This document shows, piece after piece, positions 1-4,480 of a DNA stretch of 6,568 nt. The notes beneath the pieces were generated by a model. It did no database searches. It was given only the letters and a program-made list of their open reading frames with translations, and had not been told where the DNA came from. The stretch spans positions 1 through 6,568 of the forward strand of contig CAIOGK010000011.1 in the NCBI GenBank assembly GCA_903857815.1, in the 5' to 3' direction. The DNA is from Candidatus Falkowiibacteriota bacterium (GTDB lineage: Bacteria; Patescibacteriota; Patescibacteriia; Patescibacteriales; UBA12465). The position numbers and the translations under genes were made by a program. How positions within the stretch are numbered: position 1 is the stretch's first letter; each line of letters opens with the position of its first letter.

Positions 1-19
1 CTCTCTGCCCGGGGTTAAG

Positions 20-661
20 ATGTCAAATTGGAATGGTCAAAATTTCTATACTACAAATGAACCAGATCATAAGTATTTAGATGAGCTAAAAAGTAAATTT
101 ATTAATTCTGTTTTTTCAGAAGATTATTTTGATAAAAATATTAAGTTAGTTTACACTGATGTTAAAGAAAATAATATTACTGCTTGGTTTAGCTTGAAAA
201 CTAGCACCTGGCTAGATAAATATAATGCAAATTTTGGCGATGCTATCTCCATGTGTGATGTTCCCGAAGCTTTAAATTGTGATATTTGCAAAAAGTATAT
301 TACTAAAATAAAGGGTTTTATAGATATGAGTAATGCAAATAATATTGAGCCGGTAATTGTTTATGTCCTAAACGATGGAATAATCTGGAAAAACAATGAA
401 TTGATTGATGTTTCTTCAGGTTTAGTAATCCCTGAAAAAAAGAATATTTTAAGCCCGTGGAGGGCTGGCCTAATCGCTAAATCATGTGTACCAATTTCAC
501 TTAATGCATATAGAGTTTCATCCCAGGGAATCACTTTTGAATATATAATTGAAGGAGAAAATTTTAAAACAATTTTTGATATAAATAAAAAGATGCAGGC
601 CAGTGTAAATTTATCTACCGGTGAAGTAGAATGCACTGAGGAGTCTACTATTTTTTATTAG
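20..661 (+). CDS. Hypothetical protein, 213 residues, possibly 5'-truncated
   Basis: I do not recognise this protein. It has no signal peptide or membrane segment and reads as a soluble mixed alpha/beta protein. The first half is rich in charged and aromatic residues; the second half has short beta-like stretches (about residues 111-137 and 160-187). Five cysteines are present (79, 87, 90, 156, 205), three of them close together in a C-x7-C-x2-C arrangement, but no matching histidines or CxxC pairs support a zinc finger. The ATG at 20 is preceded by GGGG at 11-14, a weak ribosome-binding match. However, the frame has no stop between base 2 and the ATG, so the true start may lie outside the window. 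It ends with TAG at 659-661. Codon use and base composition look like the neighbours, so the frame is probably real. Confidence 0.7.
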   Translation: MSNWNGQNFYTTNEPDHKYLDELKSKFINSVFSEDYFDKNIKLVYTDVKENNITAWFSLKTSTWLDKYNANFGDAISMCDVPEALNCDICKKYITKIKGFIDMSNANNIEPVIVYVLNDGIIWKNNELIDVSSGLVIPEKKNILSPWRAGLIAKSCVPISLNAYRVSSQGITFEYIIEGENFKTIFDINKKMQASVNLSTGEVECTEESTIFY

Positions 662-662
662 G

Positions 663-696
663 ATTTAATAATCTTTATTTTGGTGGATTATTAAGT
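663..696 (+). repeat. AT-rich inverted repeat just after the first gene
   Basis: TTAATAATC (665-673) and GATTATTAA (686-694) are perfect complements. One A-T and one G-T pair can be added outside, around a 12-base loop. It begins two bases after the stop codon. No T-run follows, so it is at best a weak terminator or a 3'-end stabilising hairpin. Confidence 0.35.
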
Positions 697-730
697 TATT
701 AATAATTATTCTACTCATTATCATTCCAAC

Positions 731-749
731 TAAGTCCCACCCTCTCCGC
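731..749 (+). other. Possible tRNA-Ser 3'-end fragment (att-like)
   Basis: AAGTCCCACCCTCTCCG (733-749) reads like the end of a bacterial tRNA-Ser gene: last T-loop bases AAGT, T-stem CCCAC, acceptor strand CCTCTCC and discriminator G. The rest of the T-arm and the tRNA body are absent, and CGG follows where CCA could stand. Such 3' fragments can mark the far end of an element integrated into a tRNA gene, but the match is short and made from memory. Confidence 0.25.
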
Positions 750-757
750 GGTAAGTC

Positions 758-783
758 AAAAATAAGGTTAAGCCTTATTTTTT
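758..783 (+). terminator. Hairpin with T-run, probable intrinsic terminator
   Basis: AAAAATAAGG (758-767) pairs perfectly with CCTTATTTTT (773-782) around the loop TTAAG, leaving a run of six T. The stem is AT-rich with two G-C pairs next to the loop and is symmetric, so it could act in either direction. It would end transcripts of the first gene about 100 bases after its stop and shields the promoter at 824. Confidence 0.55.
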
Positions 784-823
784 GGTGTCAAAAAGTTTCA
801 AAGTCATTAACTCTATGTATCTA

Positions 824-852
824 TTGACATATTTAATAAATTATGATATAAT
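824..852 (+). promoter_or_regulatory. Consensus sigma70 promoter of the small membrane protein
   Basis: TTGACA (824-829) and TATAAT (847-852) are both perfect and separated by 17 bases. TG at 844-845 adds the extended -10 element. The predicted start is near 859, giving a leader of about 49 bases. This is the strongest promoter in the window by sequence. Confidence 0.85.
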
Positions 853-907
853 TAATTCATTGTACATTGAAATTTAACAGCCTGTAAAGGGCACAAAATC
901 ATAAATA

Positions 908-1156
908 ATGAAAAGAATTAATGGATTATTGATCAAAAAAGTATTATTAGTATTAGTAGCAATAGTTTCTTCAATCGTTACTATAGCGTGTATCGTCGGG
1001 ATGGTCAGTTGTACCATTGACAGTTGGCAGAACCACAGTATAAACGCCACCAAAACAGGCGTGTATTTCTGGGCGCTAATAGCTGTTTTCATGTGGCTAA
1101 CCGTATTTACTGTTCTGAAGATTGAAAAAATTTCAATTAAGCTACGAGCTAATTGA
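908..1156 (+). CDS. Small two-helix membrane protein
   Basis: This 82-residue protein belongs to no family I recognise. It has a basic N-terminus (KR at 2-3, KK at 10-11), a first membrane helix at about 12-35 and a short polar loop at about 36-50 (D38, W40, H43). A second helix at about 52-70 and a basic tail follow. By the positive-inside rule both ends are cytoplasmic, forming a membrane hairpin with the small loop outside. Cysteines 28 and 35 sit at the outer half of helix 1. The ATG at 908 is the first start after an in-frame TAA at 902-904. There is no Shine-Dalgarno at normal distance; AAAGGG at 886-891 is too far upstream. It stands alone between its own consensus promoter and a strong terminator. 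A toxin-like peptide, a small regulator of a membrane enzyme and a structural protein are all possible. Confidence 0.75.
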   Translation: MKRINGLLIKKVLLVLVAIVSSIVTIACIVGMVSCTIDSWQNHSINATKTGVYFWALIAVFMWLTVFTVLKIEKISIKLRAN

Positions 1157-1174
1157 TCAAATGAAAAAGAGATA

Positions 1175-1209
1175 GGCGATATCGTTTAGATGTCGCCTTT
1201 TTTGTTTTT
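1175..1209 (+). terminator. Strong intrinsic terminator
   Basis: GGCGATATC (1175-1183) pairs with GATGTCGCC (1189-1197) with a single G-T pair around the loop GTTTA. TTTTTT, G and TTTTT follow. It lies 18 bases after the stop of the small membrane gene and is a textbook Rho-independent terminator. Confidence 0.9.
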
Positions 1210-1230
1210 CACATAATGCCATGTTATAAT
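1202..1230 (+). promoter_or_regulatory. Extended -10 promoter upstream of the DUF1566 remnant
   Basis: TATAAT at 1225-1230 is preceded by TG at 1222-1223, an extended -10. The -35 position at 17-base spacing reads TTGTTT (1202-1207) and overlaps the T-run of the previous terminator. Transcription would start near 1237, about 23 bases before the remnant's ATG. It is also the best promoter candidate for the HD-domain gene at 1550. Confidence 0.6.
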
Positions 1231-1259
1231 AATCTCAATATCAATTAATATTTTCACTC

Positions 1260-1543
1260 ATGTTTAATAGGCAAAAGTTTTTAGTGTTTGCCGTTGTTTT
1301 TTCACTATCTCTTTTTTTGGCTCAATCGGCGCAGGCTATAGCGATTGGTATTTACCAAGTCAAAATGAATTAACTAAAATTTATGATAATCGAGCGATAG
1401 TTGGTAATTTTACCGCAGACTATTATTGGGCATCCACCGAGGGCGGAGTAAGTACTGCCCAGAGTAAGCACTTTACGGTTGGCAGTTTGTCTAACCAGTT
1501 TAAGCGCTATTGGATTTATGTCCGAGCCGTTCGATCTTTTTAG
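1260..1543 (+). pseudogene. Remnant of a secreted DUF1566-domain protein
   Basis: The ATG at 1260 opens a clear Sec signal peptide: NRQK, a hydrophobic core, then AQSAQA with an ideal AxA cleavage site at about residue 26. This frame stops 11 codons later. Another frame, open until TAG at 1541-1543, encodes GYSDWYLPSQNEL, then DYYWASTE, and ends in YVRAVRSF. That is the typical C-terminal half of the DUF1566/FISUMP-type domain of bacterial surface proteins. This second frame has no start codon of its own. The signal peptide joins the domain with almost nothing between, whereas intact members carry much more sequence there. A large internal deletion that also shifted the frame explains this best; a one-base change in the T7 run at 1312-1318 would also join the frames. 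The promoter and signal peptide are still well preserved, so decay looks recent. Confidence 0.75.
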
Positions 1544-1549
1544 CTCTAT

Positions 1550-2212
1550 ATGAAAATCAATCAAGAAATCATTCAAAAGATAGAAAAAGAAGCTAAGAAA
1601 TTTTTTGTGGACGCTAGCGGTTGCCACGACTGGACTCATGTTGAGCGTGTTTGTGAGCTGGCTATGAATATTGGTAAGAAAGAAAAAGCGGACTCGTTTG
1701 TTTTAACTGCAGCTTGTCTATTACATGATATCGGCCGTAAGGAAGAAATGGCTAGTCGGGGTAAATTTTGTCATGCTGAAAAGGGGGCTGAACTGGCTAA
1801 TAAAATTTTACAAAAATATAAATTAGATCAAAATATAATAGATAATATTCTCCATTGTATTATTAGTCATAGATATAGAAATAATCATATTCCTAAAACA
1901 ACTGAGGCTAAAGTATTATTTGATGCGGATAAGCTAGATTCTATTGGAGCAGTCGGCATTGGTCGCGATTTTCTGTTTGCCGGTTACTTACAGCATGCTC
2001 TATATACCGGAAATGAGAAAAGACTAATTAAGCTAAAACAAGATAAAACTTATACTATTGATGATACGGCTATTATGGAGTATGAGTTCAAGCTAAAAAA
2101 GATAAAGAATAAAATGCTAACAAAAACTGGCAAAAAAATAGCTAAAATCAGGCATGATTTTATGGTTGCTTATTTCAAAAGATTTTGGCAAGAAGTTAAG
2201 GGGCTTAAATAA
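1550..2212 (+). CDS. HD-domain phosphohydrolase, YedJ-like
   Basis: This 220-residue protein carries the metal ligands of the HD superfamily: H30 in HDWTHVERV, H59-D60 in LLHDIGR, H75 in CHAEKGAEL, H102/H107 in HCIISHRYR and D127 in LFDADKLDSIGA. The segment TTEAKVLFDADKLDSIGAVG matches the YedJ-type group of stand-alone HD hydrolases. The family usually removes phosphate from nucleotides or related phosphoesters with a divalent metal; the substrate here cannot be told from sequence. It is cytoplasmic, with a basic lysine-rich C-terminus (about 180-220) that could contact nucleic acid or membrane. All ligands are present, so it should be active. The start is the ATG at 1550, six bases after the DUF1566 remnant, with no Shine-Dalgarno. 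No promoter is evident in between, so the remnant's promoter at 1225 probably drives it, with the remnant as leader. No clear terminator follows. Confidence 0.9.
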   Translation: MKINQEIIQKIEKEAKKFFVDASGCHDWTHVERVCELAMNIGKKEKADSFVLTAACLLHDIGRKEEMASRGKFCHAEKGAELANKILQKYKLDQNIIDNILHCIISHRYRNNHIPKTTEAKVLFDADKLDSIGAVGIGRDFLFAGYLQHALYTGNEKRLIKLKQDKTYTIDDTAIMEYEFKLKKIKNKMLTKTGKKIAKIRHDFMVAYFKRFWQEVKGLK

Positions 2213-2216
2213 ATTT

Positions 2217-2245
2217 TTGATTTTGTGGGTATTTTATGGTAATAT
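2217..2245 (+). promoter_or_regulatory. Probable promoter of the acidic protein gene
   Basis: TTGATT (2217-2222) and TAATAT (2240-2245) are 17 bases apart, with TG at 2237-2238 forming an extended -10. The start would fall near 2252, giving a leader of about 28 bases. The leader holds the 8-base palindrome GTTTAAAC (2263-2270) and no Shine-Dalgarno. Confidence 0.55.
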
Positions 2246-2279
2246 TCATAATAACTAATTCAGTTTAAACGATAATTAT

Positions 2280-3191
2280 ATGCCGTTTGAAAGAGAAGCC
2301 TTGCCTATTAAGGAGAATGCTTTAGAAAAAAATCCTAATAAAAATGAAGAAATTGTAGCCGAGACGCCGGAAATCGAAGAGCCTCTTAGCCCCGTAGAAT
2401 TTAATCAGGAACTCCAATCATTTCATGAAAATAAAGAAGACTTGCTAGGAGAACTAAATGAGGTTAGGTCTGAAATTGGTATACCAGAAAAGACGGATGA
2501 TATGCCCGTTGAACTAGTTCAGGCAGAGAAACATCTGAAGACGCTTTATGATAAACTTGGTAAAGGTGATTATGTTGATTTTGAAAAATTAAAGAATGAT
2601 GAGGATGCAACTGATGTGGCATTGGTAAACAAAGTAGAAAAACCAGCTGATATTGAGCCGATAAATAAAGCAGAAAAACCAGTTGAACAAGAACAATTAT
2701 CACAAAAATCAGAGATTACTACTGTCGAAAAGACGGGCGAGAGAAAACTGGAACCGGGAGATGAAGTTTATTCAGATGGTAATTTTTATAAAATCTATAA
2801 TATTCATACTCCAACTGCCGAGGAAGAGCAGGCAAATTGGGAAAGGGGTAAAATGGAGAGAGATGCTGAGTTTAAGGAGATATCCAGTCGTTTGCCTTAT
2901 AAAGAAGGGAGTGATAATTTTTTTAAAGAGGGAAAATTATTTGAAGCCCAAAAGAGGCGAGAGTTTAAAGAGCGCGGTCAAGTTATAACTGCAATAATTA
3001 AGGGCGGGGAAGAAAAAATTGATTTGGACAATAGAAATATTATTAGAATCGAAACTCCTGAGCAAAGAGAAAAGATTGTAAATATGCAAAAAGAAGAAGA
3101 TGGAGCAGAGTCACGCGCCGCAAAATTTATGAATATGTCTGGATTGAAGAAAATGGTAGATAAGATTACCGGGCAACCAGGAAAATTTTAA
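2280..3191 (+). CDS. Acidic, largely disordered cytoplasmic protein of unknown function
   Basis: I do not recognise this 303-residue protein. Residues 1-45 are rich in E, P, N and K and look disordered. About 46-105 is predicted helical (ELQSFHENKEDLLGEL, then VQAEKHLKTLYDKLG) and may be coiled. A low-complexity K/E/P linker spans about 106-155 and contains two degenerate 12-residue repeats. From about 157 there is a small beta-rich segment (PGDEVYSDGNFYKIYNI) resembling a KOW/SH3-like barrel start. It is interrupted by a highly charged helix at about 178-230 and resumes as VITAIIKGGEEKIDLDNRN. A helical tail follows. There is no signal peptide or membrane helix. The ATG at 2280 lies about 28 bases from a predicted transcription start, without a Shine-Dalgarno. 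A scaffold or nucleic-acid-associated role is possible but nothing proves it. Confidence 0.8.
   Translation: MPFEREALPIKENALEKNPNKNEEIVAETPEIEEPLSPVEFNQELQSFHENKEDLLGELNEVRSEIGIPEKTDDMPVELVQAEKHLKTLYDKLGKGDYVDFEKLKNDEDATDVALVNKVEKPADIEPINKAEKPVEQEQLSQKSEITTVEKTGERKLEPGDEVYSDGNFYKIYNIHTPTAEEEQANWERGKMERDAEFKEISSRLPYKEGSDNFFKEGKLFEAQKRREFKERGQVITAIIKGGEEKIDLDNRNIIRIETPEQREKIVNMQKEEDGAESRAAKFMNMSGLKKMVDKITGQPGKF
2628..2699 (+). repeat. Two degenerate 36-bp tandem repeats within a gene
   Basis: Codons for NKVEKPADIEPI (from 2628) are followed directly by NKAEKPVEQEQL (from 2664). The first 24 bases of the two units differ at only a few positions and then diverge. This is an old coding duplication in the K/E/P linker of the acidic protein. 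Confidence 0.6.
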
Positions 3192-3204
3192 TTATCTACA
3201 ATTA

Positions 3205-3213
3205 CCCCCCCCC
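3205..3213 (+). repeat. Run of nine C upstream of a promoter
   Basis: Nine consecutive C stand in otherwise AT-rich intergenic DNA, 13 bases after the stop of the acidic protein gene and 17 bases before the -35 element at 3231. Long G/C runs are prone to slippage, so the length may vary between cells or be misread by sequencing. Confidence 0.8.
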
Positions 3214-3230
3214 TCACAATTATATTAAAA

Positions 3231-3259
3231 TTGACAAAAAATATACCAATTGGTATATT
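3231..3259 (+). promoter_or_regulatory. Strong promoter of the 268-residue membrane protein
   Basis: TTGACA (3231-3236) and TATATT (3254-3259) are separated by 17 bases, with TG at 3251-3252 as an extended -10. The start should be near 3266, leaving a leader of about 104 bases before the ATG at 3370, the longest in the window. Confidence 0.75.
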
Positions 3260-3263
3260 TTTT
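3236..3263 (+). promoter_or_regulatory. Perfect 28-bp palindrome over promoter: operator or terminator
   Basis: Fourteen bases on each side of the centre at 3249/3250 are perfectly complementary, with core ATACCAATTGGTAT flanked by A and T runs. It covers the whole promoter spacer and the -10 box, the usual place for a repressor operator. As RNA made from the upstream gene it would form a 12-bp stem with loop AATT ending in T-rich sequence, so it may also terminate that transcript. The two roles are compatible. No regulator gene lies next to it. Confidence 0.65.
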
Positions 3264-3281
3264 TATTGATCTTTAAAAAAC

Positions 3282-3355
3282 AATGGTAGATTTGTTTAAT
3301 TACCAAGGCTGTCTCATAATAGGCAGGTTTAGTAATTAATCAAATATTAACCATT
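3282..3355 (+). promoter_or_regulatory. Long imperfect hairpin in the leader RNA
   Basis: Almost the whole leader can fold on itself. AATGGT (3282-3287) pairs with ACCATT (3350-3355), ATTTG (3290-3294) with CAAAT (3341-3345), and TTAATTAC (3296-3303) with GTAATTAA (3332-3339). CTGTCT (3309-3314) pairs with AGGCAG (3321-3326) with one G-T pair, around loop CATAAT. Short bulges and mismatches separate the helices. It ends 14 bases before the start codon and no T-run follows, so it is not a terminator. It could control translation or RNA stability, or be the relic of a small inverted-repeat element. Confidence 0.6.
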
Positions 3356-3369
3356 TAAAATTGTAACCA

Positions 3370-4176
3370 ATGAAAAGTAAATTATTCTTTCGCCGCGTAA
3401 GCCCTAGGATATGGGCCAGGACTGCTTTAATAGCAATCAATAAAGTATTCCAAAAAATAGCTAAAGCCTATTTTTGCTTCTGGAGCGCTCAGCTCTTGTT
3501 TATGCACTTCGTTGCATTTCTATTTGCCGTATCAGTTATTATGTTGTTGAATCCAGCAGTCAGTCTGGAAATTATAAAAGTGGTTCTTTCCTTTGTTTTT
3601 GTACATTTGTTTGTCGTTGCTGCTGTTAGAAGCATTTGTATCACAAAACCCCGATATAATGGTTCGCAATATTTTTGCCAAATTATTTTGGTGGATGGAA
3701 ACGCTAAACTTTTAAAGGGTCCTATTTGGGCAAAAGGGACTCAGTATGAAATTTTAAATTTTCAACATTCTCAAAAAACGGCAGTGTTTAAAGCTACTAT
3801 TGATTATAGACATGGTCCGATTAAGATTTCTATTCCCCTGTCTTTAACTATGCACCTTGAAAAAAAATTTGATAATCTGGAATTGTTTAATGTTTTATAT
3901 GAAAACCAGGTTACTAGATGCGCGGATAGCTCTCTTTTGAGCTTAGACAAATATATCGTTTATTGGTTAAATAGTGTAAATAAAGAATCATTAAAATTGA
4001 TGCCCCCGCTTATTGATTCTTTTATAGCTCAGGAAATTCCTACTTCTCGCTTTTTTTATAAAACAGCTGAATTGGTAACTTTTCCTCAGCAACCTTTTTC
4101 CAACGTTAGCAAGGTAACTTTCTGCTTGGAAGCACCGAGCTTCTATTATTGTCATGATCCAGCCCGAATGAATTAA
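3370..4176 (+). CDS. Membrane-anchored protein of unknown function
   Basis: I do not recognise this 268-residue protein. A basic N-terminus (many K/R in residues 1-33) precedes two hydrophobic helices at about 38-61 and 66-89, then a soluble domain at about 90-268. Basic residues flanking both sides suggest that the N-terminus and the large domain are cytoplasmic. The domain looks beta-rich around 101-160 (QIILVDG, TAVFKATIDY, IKISIPLSLT), then helical, including ELFNVLYEN (171-179). This faintly recalls SPFH/band-7 proteins, but I would not assign it. Cysteines occur at 36, 90, 103, 184, 252 and 261. It is a single-gene unit with an elaborate upstream region (C-run, palindromic promoter, long leader hairpin) and a strong terminator. 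The start lacks a Shine-Dalgarno but is the first in-frame ATG and precedes a sensible membrane topology. Confidence 0.75.
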   Translation: MKSKLFFRRVSPRIWARTALIAINKVFQKIAKAYFCFWSAQLLFMHFVAFLFAVSVIMLLNPAVSLEIIKVVLSFVFVHLFVVAAVRSICITKPRYNGSQYFCQIILVDGNAKLLKGPIWAKGTQYEILNFQHSQKTAVFKATIDYRHGPIKISIPLSLTMHLEKKFDNLELFNVLYENQVTRCADSSLLSLDKYIVYWLNSVNKESLKLMPPLIDSFIAQEIPTSRFFYKTAELVTFPQQPFSNVSKVTFCLEAPSFYYCHDPARMN

Positions 4177-4206
4177 AATTTTTTGCAGGTAAGAAAATTA
4201 ACTGCT

Positions 4207-4244
4207 AAATCCGGTGACTCCAGTTACCGGATTTTTAATTTTTT
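4207..4244 (+). terminator. Strong intrinsic terminator
   Basis: AAATCCGGTGAC (4207-4218) pairs with GTTACCGGATTT (4223-4234), 12 bp with one G-T pair, around loop TCCA. T-rich sequence follows to 4244. It lies 30 bases after the stop of the membrane protein gene. Confidence 0.9.
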
Positions 4245-4251
4245 AGCATTC

Positions 4252-4280
4252 TTGATTTTTAGCTAAATCTAGTTTATATT
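4252..4280 (+). promoter_or_regulatory. Promoter of the NhaD remnant, possibly leaderless
   Basis: TTGATT (4252-4257) and TATATT (4275-4280) are 17 bases apart. Transcription would begin around 4286-4287, at the ATG of the remnant, so the ancestral gene may have been translated without a leader. Confidence 0.5.
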
Positions 4281-4285
4281 AATTG

Positions 4286-4423
4286 ATGATAGTTTGTATT
4301 TAATTAGCTTTGTTGTTTTCGGGAATTTTTGTTTTAGGCTATATTTTTATTGCCCTAGAACATAAAACCCATATCAATAAAAGCGGGGTTGCTTTATATT
4401 ATCTAGGGTTTTTTAAGGGTTAA
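4286..4423 (+). pseudogene. N-terminal relic of an NhaD-type Na+/H+ antiporter
   Basis: The frame starting at ATG 4286 meets TAA at 4301-4303 (codon 6). It then continues with LALLFSGIFVLGY, followed by IFIALEHKTHINKSGVAL, and ends at TAA 4421-4423. A hydrophobic helix followed by GYxxIALEHxxxINKxxxALL is the signature of the N-terminus of NhaD-family sodium/proton antiporters in the ion-transporter superfamily. Intact members have roughly 400 or more residues and many helices; only about 40 codons remain, so most of the gene has been deleted. The last codons (YYLGFFKG) no longer look NhaD-like, and the promoter of the next gene has its -10 right after them. The identification rests on the motif as I remember it, without a search. 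Confidence 0.65.
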
Positions 4424-4425
4424 TG

Positions 4426-4434
4426 TGGTATAAT
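4426..4434 (+). promoter_or_regulatory. Extended -10 promoter of the GtrA/AftA-like operon
   Basis: TGG followed by TATAAT (4429-4434) forms an extended -10. No good -35 exists at 16-18 bases upstream (GGGTTT at 4406-4411). Transcription would start near 4441, about 40 bases before the GtrA start codon. Confidence 0.6.
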
Positions 4435-4436
4435 TA

Positions 4437-4480
4437 GACTGTATTATTAGACTTTAAGCCTAAAATTAATAATATAAGTC
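4437..4480 (+). promoter_or_regulatory. Hairpin spanning the gtrA leader up to the ATG
   Basis: GACT (4437-4440) pairs with AGTC (4477-4480), GT (4441-4442) with AT (4474-4475) beside one bulged A, and ATTATTA (4443-4449) with TAATAAT (4467-4473). TTTA (4453-4456) pairs with TAAA (4461-4464) around loop AGCC. The stem ends at the base before the start codon, so folding could hinder ribosome entry. High AT content makes chance pairing more likely. Confidence 0.4.

Noticed and set aside
361..636. Open frame on the minus strand inside the first gene
   Set aside because: It lies fully within the better plus-strand frame, has no promoter or ribosome site, and its translation has no domain-like character.
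874..1092. Minus-strand open frame opposite the small membrane protein
   Set aside because: Its hydrophobic stretch mirrors the plus-strand membrane helices, and the plus strand has the perfect promoter and terminator.
1154..1156. Alternative genetic code with TGA read as glycine or tryptophan
   Set aside because: TGA ends the small membrane gene just before a strong terminator, and no other gene contains an in-frame TGA.
1312..1318. Programmed -1 frameshift on the T7 run joining the signal peptide to the DUF1566 frame
   Set aside because: The slippery T-TTT-TTG is weakly suitable, but the good signal peptidase site lies downstream of it in the original frame and no stimulatory hairpin is evident. 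Gene decay is simpler.
1370..1639. Minus-strand open frame across the DUF1566 remnant and the HD gene start
   Set aside because: It spans two unrelated plus-strand coding pieces that are recognisable by motif, so it is a chance frame.
2464..2988. Extra open frames on both strands within the acidic protein gene
   Set aside because: Low-complexity K/E-rich coding sequence creates stop-free frames by chance; their translations are rich in H, L, Q or K/R and have no start signals.
3240..3268. Divergent minus-strand promoter from the palindrome
   Set aside because: The palindrome gives a -10 on the minus strand too, but no -35 lies at the right distance and no minus-strand gene faces that way.
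3283..3339. 18-codon upstream ORF in the leader of the membrane protein
   Set aside because: It has no ribosome site, its ATG is buried in the long hairpin, and it encodes no run of one amino acid that would suggest attenuation.
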